Positions 17,866 to 26,373 of a DNA stretch of 64,000 bases are shown in pieces. The translations under genes were made by a program, and so were the position numbers. This stretch comes from Alicyclobacillus acidocaldarius subsp. acidocaldarius Tc-4-1. Lineage in GTDB: Bacteria > Bacillota > Bacilli > Alicyclobacillales > Alicyclobacillaceae. A model generated the notes under the pieces. That model saw nothing but the letters and a program-made list of their open reading frames with translations, was not told where the DNA came from and made no database searches. Within the stretch, counting starts at the first letter, position 1. Each line of letters starts with the position of its first letter. Location of the stretch: contig NC_017167.1 in the NCBI RefSeq assembly GCF_000219875.1, positions 2,999,361 through 3,063,360 on the forward strand. The letters are read 5' to 3'.

Positions 17866-17880
17866 ATGCACCCAAATTGA

Positions 17881-17916
17881 AAGGGCTGGAAAGGAGTACT
17901 CTCGAATCCAGCCCTT
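17881..17916. terminator. Bidirectional terminator
   Basis: AAGGGCTGGA (17881-17890) pairs perfectly with TCCAGCCCTT (17907-17916), between the converging diguanylate cyclase and glcA genes. Confidence 0.7.
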
Positions 17917-17923
17917 GAGTCCA

Positions 17924-20263
17924 TCAAACTTGAATAGAAAACGATATCCCCTGCGCACGAGCCTCACGAACGTTATCTGGTGTGAATACACGAACAACGC
18001 TCTCGAGACTTCCACCATCTCCTGATCCTTGAACAAGATGACACTCGATAAGTGTTCCTTCTGAGGTGGTGAGGGCCTGTAACACGCGATCGCAATAGGC
18101 ACCGTCTTCATAGCTGAACGTCTCCCCGTCGTCCTCATAGCATCGGCCCGAGGCTCGACCGTTGGCGTCCACGAAGACCTCCCATCCAAGATGAGTCTCG
18201 CCTGACCGCTCCAAGAGGTTCACGGGGATAGCGCTCCCCGCGCGCACGTACAGAGGGATACGATCGAGAGGCGCATTCGTCAAGATGTACTGACGCCCGC
18301 GGTATCGCTCACGCGTCTCATAATCAATCCATTCTCCATCGGGCAAATAGACCATTCGATGGGTCATGCCCGGCTTGAGGATGGGTGCCACGAGAAGATC
18401 GGAACCGACGAGGAACTGATCATCGACGTGGTGCGTGTTTGGATCGTCGGGATACTCTAACACCAAGGGCCGCATCATGGGTAAACCTGTCTCATGGGCT
18501 TCCCGTGCGAGCGTGTAAAGATAAGGCAGGAAACGATAACGGAGCCGGATGGCACGTCGAATGATGGCTTCGAACGTAGGGCCGAATGCCCAAGGTTCCT
18601 GTCGATGCGTTCCCATGGCACTGTGATTTCGAAAGAACGGAAAGAACGCCCCCATTTGCGTCCATCGTGCAAGCAATTCACCTGAAGCGTGATGAGCGAA
18701 ACCGCCCACATCTGGGCCCCCGAGCGGAATACCGGACATCCCCATGTTGAGCACCATCGGGATGGCCATGGCCATATGTTCCCAAAAGCTTCGGTTGTCG
18801 CCCGTCCACACCGCCGCATACCGTTGAATTCCGCTGTAGCCAGCGCGCGTGAGCACAAAAGGCCGCTTGCCAGCCAACTGCGCTTTCAGTCCGCGATACG
18901 TGGCTTCAGCCATCCAGAATCCATAGAGGTTGTGGACCTCTCCGTGCGTGTACAATCGTCCGTTGCCTCGGTGGACCACGTTCACGTCCATGGTCTTCGT
19001 CTCATTGAACACAGCCGGCTCGTTCATATCATTCCATATGCCCTCAATTCCCATCTGGGAGTACACCCGATGCCACTTGCCCCACCACGCCCTCACTTCC
19101 TCCGACGCGAAATCAGGAAAGGCACTCAATCCGGGCCATACCTCACCAAGATACACTTGACCCTCGGCGGTTTGGCAGAAGTGGTTGTGGGCCAGCCCAT
19201 CCATGTAAACTGGATATTCAGGATCCTGCTTCACCCCCGGATCCACGATGGGGACAACGCGCACCCCAAGCTTCCGCAACTCGTCGCACATGCGTGCCGG
19301 ATCGGGAAATCGCTTCTCATCAAAGGTGAACACCCGATATCCATCCATGTAGTGAATATCCAGATACAAGGCATCCACGGGAATGTCGCGTTCGACAAAC
19401 GTTTGCGCGACTGACAGGACCTCGCCCTGGGTCTCGTACGAATACCGAGACTGATGATAGCCGAGCGCCCACTTGGGAGGCATCGGCATTCGCCCCGTGA
19501 GCTTTGTGTAACGTCGAATGACATCTTTGAGCGAAGCCCCGAAGATGAAATAAACATCCAATCCGCCTCGTTCTGTCGATATTTCCACGTCAGGGTATCT
19601 GCTCCTGAAGTCAAAGCGGGATCGCCCTGGATTATCCACGAAGATGCCAAGGGCCGTTTGGTCTTGCAGTCGCAAAAAGAACGGGATTGACAGATAGAGG
19701 GCCTCCATCTCTGGCACATGAGGCGCGTAAACGTCCGAATTCCACATGGTGTACGCCTCGTGCCGCTTGTCAAGGGGCCCCGGCTTTTCGCCAAGTCCAT
19801 AGAACCGGGCATTCTCGAGCGAAGTAAACGTCAATGCGCCGCCTTTTTTGCGCTTGTACCACGTGATGGCCTCGACGGCTGTCCCAAAGCCGGGATGGCG
19901 TATACTCCATGTTCCGTCGTCCCGGTTGATTTGAATCTGCCATCCAGTAACACATTCCAGTTGCACGCGTCGCTCTTCCTCAACGAGCCGCCAGGAGTGC
20001 CGCTGCGACATCTGTTCCATAATGGCAGGCGTGCTCGTCGGCCACTCCCCAGAAGACCTGCAGTAGGCTACGCGTAGCACGGTGTCGTCGAGTGCGGCGA
20101 CACCGACCATGACTCCAGCGTCATACTGAACCGCCGCCCAGCCATCGTGATCCACATCAAACCGGCTGGGTCGCCCGAGAAAAGTCCAGTCGTCTGGCGG
20201 CGAGATCAGCGTATCCGGTCGAATCGCCTCACTGGTTGAGAAATCCGTCTGCTCGTGAATCAT
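17924..20263 (-). CDS. glcA: Alpha-glucosidase, glycoside hydrolase family 31
   Basis: Cytoplasmic exo-enzyme that releases glucose from imported maltose and maltodextrins. The roughly 779-residue protein has the family 31 N-terminal beta-domain, then the (beta/alpha)8 barrel with the nucleophile aspartate in GIWNDMNEPAVF and the acid/base aspartate in VWTGDNRSFWEH; GIPLGGPDVGGF and the C-terminal beta-domains follow. It is the last gene of the mal cluster and overlaps the end of cdaA by 35 bp. The ATG at 20263 is preceded by GAGGGG; a GTG six bases earlier is possible. The symbol follows the gene order known from A. acidocaldarius. Confidence 0.9.
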   Translation of the reverse strand: MIHEQTDFSTSEAIRPDTLISPPDDWTFLGRPSRFDVDHDGWAAVQYDAGVMVGVAALDDTVLRVAYCRSSGEWPTSTPAIMEQMSQRHSWRLVEEERRVQLECVTGWQIQINRDDGTWSIRHPGFGTAVEAITWYKRKKGGALTFTSLENARFYGLGEKPGPLDKRHEAYTMWNSDVYAPHVPEMEALYLSIPFFLRLQDQTALGIFVDNPGRSRFDFRSRYPDVEISTERGGLDVYFIFGASLKDVIRRYTKLTGRMPMPPKWALGYHQSRYSYETQGEVLSVAQTFVERDIPVDALYLDIHYMDGYRVFTFDEKRFPDPARMCDELRKLGVRVVPIVDPGVKQDPEYPVYMDGLAHNHFCQTAEGQVYLGEVWPGLSAFPDFASEEVRAWWGKWHRVYSQMGIEGIWNDMNEPAVFNETKTMDVNVVHRGNGRLYTHGEVHNLYGFWMAEATYRGLKAQLAGKRPFVLTRAGYSGIQRYAAVWTGDNRSFWEHMAMAIPMVLNMGMSGIPLGGPDVGGFAHHASGELLARWTQMGAFFPFFRNHSAMGTHRQEPWAFGPTFEAIIRRAIRLRYRFLPYLYTLAREAHETGLPMMRPLVLEYPDDPNTHHVDDQFLVGSDLLVAPILKPGMTHRMVYLPDGEWIDYETRERYRGRQYILTNAPLDRIPLYVRAGSAIPVNLLERSGETHLGWEVFVDANGRASGRCYEDDGETFSYEDGAYCDRVLQALTTSEGTLIECHLVQGSGDGGSLESVVRVFTPDNVREARAQGISFSIQV
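19396..19405. promoter_or_regulatory. Intragenic CAAACGTTTG operator-like site in glcA
   Basis: The 10-bp palindrome CAAACGTTTG followed by CGCG lies inside the glcA coding sequence. It shares its core with the two promoter-proximal operator candidates of the mal locus. It may bind the LacI-type regulator or CcpA, or be a chance codon run. Confidence 0.35.
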
Positions 20264-21966
20264 GTCCACACCCCTCAGTTGAATCGCATTCCCATATCAG
20301 GATCTTCCGTTCCTCGCCCGATGTGCGAGATGGCACATCCCACGCGAATAGTGGGGAGTCCACTTCCGCGCCGAAGTCTCGACGTTTGCAAACAGCAATG
20401 TGAAGATGTGGACCTGTGCCGTTTAGCCGTACATAATGCAGCATGCCAGGCTTCGCATCGCGAATCTCCATGGTATCTCCTGCAAGCGCAGGATGGGTTC
20501 GTTTGAGCCATGCGAGTTGCCGCACGGCTTCGCGAAGATCGAGCTGCCATAAGTTCGCGTCCCAGATCATGCCCCGACGGCAATCCGGATCGGTTCCACC
20601 TTCCATGCCGATCTCGTCCCCGTAATACACCATGGGAATTCCGGGTAGCGTGAAAAGCATTGCAAACGCCAGCACAACATAGGGAACATGACCGCGTGCG
20701 CGCGTAAGCGCGCGTTCAGTATCATGGCTGCCCAACAGATTCCACATCGCGCGCCATGCCGGACGCGGATACTGCAGATACAGGCGTACCCACGCTTCTG
20801 CGAAAGCAGGTTCATCTATGGATTCGTCCATGGCATAGCGCATGACAAGCTCTCGAAGCGGATAATTCATCACGCCATCGAAGGCATCGCCCATCAGCCA
20901 AGGGAGGCTGTCATGCCATATTTCTCCTATCAACAGGATATCAGGTTTCAAGGCGCGCAGTTCGGACCGCAACCGTGGCCAAAATTGGGGATCGATTTCG
21001 TTGGCGACGTCAAAACGCCATCCGTCGATATCGCACTCGAGAACATAGTGTTTGGCCACATGCAGAAAGTATTCTTCGGCAGCAGGCTCTGCCAAGTTCA
21101 GTTTTGGCATATGTCGAAGGCGCGTCGCGAAAGTCTCATAATTCACGGATTCGACGTCAACGCGGTCCCCATGCACGAAGAACCAAGACCAATAGGGAGA
21201 CGCCGTACCGCGCGCAATGACGTCCTGAAAGGGGGCAAATTGAAAGCCCGAGTGGTTGAAAACTGCGTCGAGAACCACGCGAATCCCGAGGCGATGAGCT
21301 TCTCGTACGAGCATTTGCAGATCGGCCAAGGTACCGAATGCGGGATCTACGGCAAAATAGTCTTGCGTGTCGTATTTGTGGTTCGATGGAGCCTGGAAGA
21401 TGGGCGTGAGGTAGATCAGATTCACGCCGAGATCGCTCAGGTATGGAAGTTTTGTCCACAATACCTCGCATATTCCCACCAAATACACTATCAGGGTTTG
21501 GGCGCCCGTTCCAAGGAGCCGTTGGACGTGCCAATGGATGTCCACCCACTGCAAACCGGTCGGGAAATATTTGATAAGCCACCGCATGCCCCACCCAATC
21601 TGGGACAGCGAGAACCCGAGATGGATGAATGTACGGATATTGAAAGGGCTGGACAGCATCCAAGGTATCCGCGAGCCCGCCCTCACCCAGGTACACAACC
21701 CGTCCAGTTGAGGATAACACTTCAAATGCATACTTCAGTCTTCGCGTTGGTGTGGCAACTTGACACGTAAACCAGTCAAATGTTCCGTCTGATCCGTATC
21801 TTCGAGCCTCACTTGAATCCTGATAGTCAGGTTCGTAACGATCTCCGAAGTGTACCCGCACCCGCTGTGCGGGTGTGCATCGCGCAACGCGCAACACAAG
21901 AACCATGGTTGACAAGTCAAGCGGGTAAGCGTCTGCCGCCCAACGATGCTGCCACACAAGTTCCAT
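20229..21966 (-). pseudogene. cdaA: Cyclomaltodextrinase/neopullulanase (GH13), frameshifted as read
   Basis: Cytoplasmic GH13 enzyme that opens cyclodextrins and cuts maltodextrins or pullulan. The N-terminal frame from the ATG at 21966 encodes the CBM34-like domain and YQIFPDRF, PWNGRPNPDSVFGGNMRGIVDK, then turns to nonsense. The other frame carries LPYLSDLGVNLIYLTPIF, SNHKYDTQDY, the nucleophile in DGWRFDVAN, the acid/base in LIGEIWHDS and LGSHDTERA. Deleting one A from the A4 run (T4 at 21450-21453 on the plus strand) joins them to give about 578 residues, the normal size. All catalytic residues are otherwise intact, so this is either a recent mutation, slippage or a sequence error. It overlaps glcA. 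Confidence 0.85.
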
Positions 21967-21991
21967 GGACAACCCCCGGGACCGCCATTCT

Positions 21992-23020
21992 TCAGGTCGT
22001 CAACGTGCCGATGGGTTTTGCACCACAGGAATATCGAATCACCAGTTCATGCTTGACAATGACATGCCGTTGCAGAGGTTTGCCTTGGTCAATCTCCTCA
22101 AGCAAAAGTTCGGCAGATCGGACACCCAGCTCATGCATGTGAACCCGCACACTTGTCAGCGCCGGATGGGCGAGCTCTGCCAAGCGAATATCGTTAAATC
22201 CGACGATGGCGAGATCGCCAGGTACCTCGAATCCTAGTTCATGAGCCGCACGCATGCCGCCAAACGCCAGCACATCGTCTGCACACAGGACCGCGGTGGG
22301 CCTATCGGGGATCGCAAGCAAGCGCATCATGCCGAGATAGCCTCCTTGCTCAAGAAAGAAACTTGAAACCTCGAGCCGAGAATCAGGTTCCACACCGTGG
22401 TCCATTAGGGCTTGTCGATAGCCGGCGACGCGATCCATCGTCACAACCAAGTCGGAAGCGCCTCCTAAAAATCCAATGCGGCGGTGCCCCAGGTTCAACA
22501 AGTGAACTGTCGCATCGTAAGCAGCTCGCTGATTGTCGTTATTCACCCAACTGATGGGTGCTGGATCAGCGGGTCGGCCGAGAAGAACAGCGGGACAGTG
22601 CAACTTCGCGACCTCCTGCAGGACGGGATCGCCTTGGCGCGCGCCGATGAGGAGAACGCCGTCCACACGCCTCCCCCGTATCATGTGATCCAGGGTCTCG
22701 ATCTCGCCCCGAGCCGAGGTGGAAAGCACGGTGTCAACCCCATGCTGCCGGGCCACCTCGGCCACGCCCGCCATCCACTCGGCGAAGAATGGATTCACAA
22801 AGAACTCCTGCGCCGAGGGAGGGATCAGAATGCCGATGGCCCCGGTCGAATTCGTCACCAGGCCGCGCGCAAAGGCGTTCGGGTGGTAGTTCAGTTGTTC
22901 AAGCGCGGCCCGAACCCTTCGCTTGGTCTCCTCCGAAATGCGGGGCGAGTTGGCCAGCACCCGTGACACGGTGGACGGCGACACATTGGCAAGGCGCGCA
23001 ACGTCTTTGATTGTGGCCAC
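21992..23020 (-). CDS. malR: LacI-family regulator of the maltose locus
   Basis: Repressor-type protein of 342 residues. The N-terminal helix-turn-helix and hinge read TIKDVARLANVSPSTVSRVL and then YHPNAFARGL; the rest is a periplasmic-binding-protein-like sensor domain with VDGVLLIGAR, GHRRIGFLGG and IVGFNDIRLAELAHPALTSV. It lies between malG and cdaA in the operon, as in the known A. acidocaldarius order. The likely operators are the CAAACGTTTG palindromes at 26288 and 30291, of the symmetric form with a central CG that LacI-family proteins bind. The effector is probably maltose or a maltodextrin (inference). Confidence 0.87.
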   Translation of the reverse strand: MATIKDVARLANVSPSTVSRVLANSPRISEETKRRVRAALEQLNYHPNAFARGLVTNSTGAIGILIPPSAQEFFVNPFFAEWMAGVAEVARQHGVDTVLSTSARGEIETLDHMIRGRRVDGVLLIGARQGDPVLQEVAKLHCPAVLLGRPADPAPISWVNNDNQRAAYDATVHLLNLGHRRIGFLGGASDLVVTMDRVAGYRQALMDHGVEPDSRLEVSSFFLEQGGYLGMMRLLAIPDRPTAVLCADDVLAFGGMRAAHELGFEVPGDLAIVGFNDIRLAELAHPALTSVRVHMHELGVRSAELLLEEIDQGKPLQRHVIVKHELVIRYSCGAKPIGTLTT

Positions 23021-23045
23021 GGTGTACCCTCCTTAACAGCCAGCA

Positions 23046-23954
23046 TCATCCCTTCACCGAGCCTGCCACCAACCCTTTCGTCAGATATCGTTGCGCAACG
23101 GCAAATACGATGGCAAGCGGCACGGCCGACAAGAGCGCAGCTGCGGCGAATTCTCCCCAGTTCTTGGCGAACTGCCCGCTAATCAGATTGTACATTCCAA
23201 CACCGAGTGTGTAATTCCAAGGCGATTGAAGAATCGTACCGGCGAACATGTACTCGCTGAAGATGCCAACAAGGGTCAGAAAGAAAATCACGACCATCAT
23301 CGGAGTGGACAAGGGCAATGTAACATGCATGAATCTTTGCCAGGTTGTTGCACCATCAATGACGGCTGCCTCGTCCAATTCTCGCGGAATCGAGTCCATG
23401 TATCCCTTCAAAAGCCAGATGTTGAAGGCGCTTGTTCCAAGCATAACAAGGATGTAAGAACCCAGCATGTCTATCATGTTCAACTTCGCAAGTGCAGTGT
23501 AGAATGCTGCGATTGCCAAGATATTGGGAAACATCTGAAGAAGTAATAGGGTCATTAAACCGTACTTCCGCCCGTAAAACCTCAGCTTGGAAAAGGCGAA
23601 AGCGGACATCGCTGTGATGAACGATTGCGCCACCGCGACGACAACGCCGACCACTAAACTGTTGCGAACCCACGTCCAAAACTGGCCACCTTGAAACAGG
23701 GCTTTGTAGTTCGCCAAGGAGGCATTCGACGGGAACAACGAAAACGAAATGTACGAGTTCGACGGATTGAATGACGCAATCACGACAAACCACATGGGGA
23801 GCAGAACCATGACGATGACGCACCAAATGACGATGCGCGACACCCAGAGGGCGACTCGCTCTCCTGGTCGCATGGAACGACGCCGGCGCGAACGAGATGC
23901 GATCGGGTGCTGGGACTTTAGCGTTGAGAAACTCTGACTCGAGATGGCCATCAC
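23046..23954 (-). CDS. malG: Maltose/maltodextrin ABC permease MalG
   Basis: Inner-membrane permease of 302 residues with six predicted helices and the EAA loop ELDEAAVIDGATTWQRFMHV that contacts the ATPase. It overlaps malF by 4 bp and has AAGGAGGT six bases before the GTG at 23954. The cluster has no malK; the ATPase must come from elsewhere, as with the shared MsmX-type ATPase of other Firmicutes (known for that group, inferred here). Confidence 0.9.
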   Translation of the reverse strand: MMAISSQSFSTLKSQHPIASRSRRRRSMRPGERVALWVSRIVIWCVIVMVLLPMWFVVIASFNPSNSYISFSLFPSNASLANYKALFQGGQFWTWVRNSLVVGVVVAVAQSFITAMSAFAFSKLRFYGRKYGLMTLLLLQMFPNILAIAAFYTALAKLNMIDMLGSYILVMLGTSAFNIWLLKGYMDSIPRELDEAAVIDGATTWQRFMHVTLPLSTPMMVVIFFLTLVGIFSEYMFAGTILQSPWNYTLGVGMYNLISGQFAKNWGEFAAAALLSAVPLAIVFAVAQRYLTKGLVAGSVKG

Positions 23955-24916
23955 GCGTCGACCTCCTTAAAGGCTCCGGTATAGCGCATCTGTACCCAGC
24001 TGATCAGAGCCACGAGAATGAACAATAACACAGAAATGGTCGCTCCTAGGTCATAGCGGTTGAACGTGAGTGTCATTTTGTAGGCTGCTGTTGCCAAAAT
24101 ATCCGTTTGACCCAGAAATGGGTTGTTCGAATTGGGCGGTCCTCCGCCAGTCAATAGATATGATGCGTTAAAGTTATTGAAGTTGTAGGAAAAAGACGGT
24201 ATCAAAAGCGGCAAGGAGATCCTCCATACCGATGGCATGGTCACGTACCGGAACACTTGCCACCAGTTGGCTCCGTCAATTTCCGCGGCCTCATATTGGT
24301 CGGTCGGGATCGACTGCAGAGCACCTAAACAAACGGTCATCATGTAAGGGAAACCGGCCCAAACATTCACCATGATCACCGCAATCCGAGCCCATAGAGC
24401 GCTCGTGAGCCAGGGAATACGCGGCAGGCCAAACACGCCATGCAAAAGTGCATTGATTTGCCCGTACTGATCGTTTAACAGGCCCTGCCATGCGAGCATT
24501 GAAATGAGGTTCGGAACCGCCCAAGGCACGATGAGCAGCATTCGATAGAGAGTGCGCTCCCGCATGTGCTTGTTATTAAGTAGAACGGCGAGGAACAATC
24601 CGACAAGATACGCGAGCGCTGTGGTACATAGCGCATACACCAAGGTCCAGATGAACGTCGGTAAAAATAGATTCGACAATGGATCATGCGGATTTAAGAG
24701 TTCCTCATAGTTCTTCAAACCTACGAATTGGTAAGAAAGAAAATGCATTTGATTAAAATCGGTAAATGAGATGTAGATGGTGTAAAAGATAGGAAGAATA
24801 CTGAGAACACAGATCGTGACGAGCGCTGGAGAAAGGTACCCATAGGCAATCCAATCCACGCGCCGCTTTGCGCGCTCCCGGCCGTGAGACCTTCTCATCT
24901 CCATGACGGTGGCCAT
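23951..24916 (-). CDS. malF: Maltose/maltodextrin ABC permease MalF
   Basis: Inner-membrane permease of 321 residues. A charged N-terminus (RRSHGRERAKRR) precedes about six helices, and the EAA loop reads QYEAAEIDGANWWQVFRYVTMP. It is shorter than the enterobacterial MalF, which has an extra large periplasmic loop, as is usual in Gram-positive bacteria. It lies 66 bp after malE and overlaps malG, so transcription as one operon is very likely. Confidence 0.9.
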   Translation of the reverse strand: MATVMEMRRSHGRERAKRRVDWIAYGYLSPALVTICVLSILPIFYTIYISFTDFNQMHFLSYQFVGLKNYEELLNPHDPLSNLFLPTFIWTLVYALCTTALAYLVGLFLAVLLNNKHMRERTLYRMLLIVPWAVPNLISMLAWQGLLNDQYGQINALLHGVFGLPRIPWLTSALWARIAVIMVNVWAGFPYMMTVCLGALQSIPTDQYEAAEIDGANWWQVFRYVTMPSVWRISLPLLIPSFSYNFNNFNASYLLTGGGPPNSNNPFLGQTDILATAAYKMTLTFNRYDLGATISVLLFILVALISWVQMRYTGAFKEVDA

Positions 24917-24982
24917 AGGCTTACCCCCTCGTAAGGAAAGGAGCCAGCCACAGGCCGGCTCCCACCTGCGTAGCCGATGATA

Positions 24983-26266
24983 TCAGGATCCTTGTGCCAT
25001 GATGCCCTTTTGAATATTTTGCACAAAGTCCTTGGCGCCTTGCGCTGGCGACACCTTGCCCGCAATGATATTCTGCAAGATGCTCATAGCCTGCCACACT
25101 GCTTGCATTTGCGGAATATTAGGCATCGGCACCGCATAGCGCAACTGCTCGACAAACGCCTTGAATGTCGGGCTCGACTGGACGGCACTCGACCGCTGCA
25201 CAGACAAGAGCGCAGGAATCTGTTGCGAATCTCGGAAATACATTTGCTGCGCCTGCGCACTGGTCAACGCTTGAACAAGGCTCCAGTCAGCTGCCTGGGT
25301 CTTGGACTCCTTGTTCACAAATGCCGTGATAACGCCTAAGAAGGGCGTGGCATGCTTGCCGTTTGGCAAGGTTGGCCATGGTGTGACACCAAAGTCAATT
25401 TTGGCCTTCTCAATATCCGCCGTGTCCCACGGACCACTCACGTACATGCCAATCTTGCCTGCTAAGAACTCAGCCTTCGCGATAGAGCCATTCGTGCTTG
25501 GGGTCATCCAATGATACTTGGAGACCATGTCCCGCATGAGGGTGTAGGCCTGAACGGCTCCCGGTGTATCAAGGCCAATGTTATTCGGATCGAGCGTCCC
25601 GTTGTTATCTTTGAACACGTACCCGCCGTATCCGCCTATGATTGCATAATCGAAGTAAAGATTTGCTTGGTCATACATGAAGCCATGTGCATTTGCGTCT
25701 TTCACGAACTCAGCCCATGTCTTCGGCGGCTGCGGCACGAGCTTTTTGTTGTAGTAGACTGCTGCAGTCTGAACGGACACTGGCACCGAATACATCGTGC
25801 CGTTGACCTTGACGGCATCAATCGTGTTGGGGGCGTAGAGACTCGTGTTGATCACGCCCGCCGGAACCGGCGCCATCAGTCCTTCTTCTGCGAAAACACC
25901 ATTGTTGTCGTGCGGCATTCCAAACACGACATCAGGCCCCTTGCCTGTACGAGCCGCCGTGGCGTAAAACTGAAATCCCTTCGGATTGGAGCTTTGGTCG
26001 ACAACGACGACCTTGTCGCCATGCGCCTCTGCCCACTGCGCGGCAATTTGCTTCACGTCTTGCAACTCGGGACCGGTCTGCCACGACCAAACCGTGATGG
26101 TCTGGCCCTTTGGGAGAGCACTCGCTTCACCTTTGGCGCTCGACGAACCCGTCGCAGGAGATGCGTTTTGCCCACTGCTCGAGGTTCCACAGCCAGCAAT
26201 CGCTCCGCCTGCCAACACCAACGCGGCCACACCTGTCGATACGACTCTCCATCTTCTCACCGCCAT
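24983..26266 (-). CDS. malE: Maltose/maltodextrin-binding lipoprotein MalE
   Basis: Extracellular substrate-binding protein of 427 residues. It has a lipoprotein signal peptide ending in the lipobox AIAGC (about Cys26), then a Ser/Gly-rich linker and the family 1 binding fold with ITVWSWQTG near the N-terminus, PDVVFGMPHDN, AGKIGMYVSGPW and a helical C-lobe. It captures maltodextrins released by AmyA at acid pH and feeds MalFG. The ATG at 26266 has AGAGGGGG upstream; the in-frame TTG at 26293 lies inside the operator and is rejected. It has its own promoter and operator. Confidence 0.92.
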   Translation of the reverse strand: MAVRRWRVVSTGVAALVLAGGAIAGCGTSSSGQNASPATGSSSAKGEASALPKGQTITVWSWQTGPELQDVKQIAAQWAEAHGDKVVVVDQSSNPKGFQFYATAARTGKGPDVVFGMPHDNNGVFAEEGLMAPVPAGVINTSLYAPNTIDAVKVNGTMYSVPVSVQTAAVYYNKKLVPQPPKTWAEFVKDANAHGFMYDQANLYFDYAIIGGYGGYVFKDNNGTLDPNNIGLDTPGAVQAYTLMRDMVSKYHWMTPSTNGSIAKAEFLAGKIGMYVSGPWDTADIEKAKIDFGVTPWPTLPNGKHATPFLGVITAFVNKESKTQAADWSLVQALTSAQAQQMYFRDSQQIPALLSVQRSSAVQSSPTFKAFVEQLRYAVPMPNIPQMQAVWQAMSILQNIIAGKVSPAQGAKDFVQNIQKGIMAQGS

Positions 26267-26287
26267 AACCCCCTCTGTGCCCAAATT

Positions 26288-26303
26288 GCGCAAACGTTTG
26301 CGC
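26288..26303. promoter_or_regulatory. Operator palindrome at the malE start of transcription
   Basis: GCGCAAACGTTTGCGC is a perfect 16-bp palindrome placed directly downstream of the malE -10 box, overlapping the expected transcription start. It fits a LacI-family operator (MalR) and also resembles a CcpA cre site. Confidence 0.75.
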
Positions 26304-26306
26304 GTC

Positions 26307-26336
26307 AGTATAACGCTTTCACCCCGGCGCGATCAA
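26307..26336 (-). promoter_or_regulatory. Promoter of the malEFG-malR operon
   Basis: On the minus strand TTGATC (26336-26331) and TATACT (26312-26307) are 18 bp apart, with the operator immediately downstream. Confidence 0.7.
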
Positions 26337-26373
26337 GGCCTAATCTCGAAATTCAGGTAGTTCTTTTGCAACC

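Noticed and set aside
18689-21770. Long plus-strand frames opposite glcA and cdaA
   Set aside because: Shadows of GH31 and GH13 genes that carry full catalytic motifs on the minus strand.
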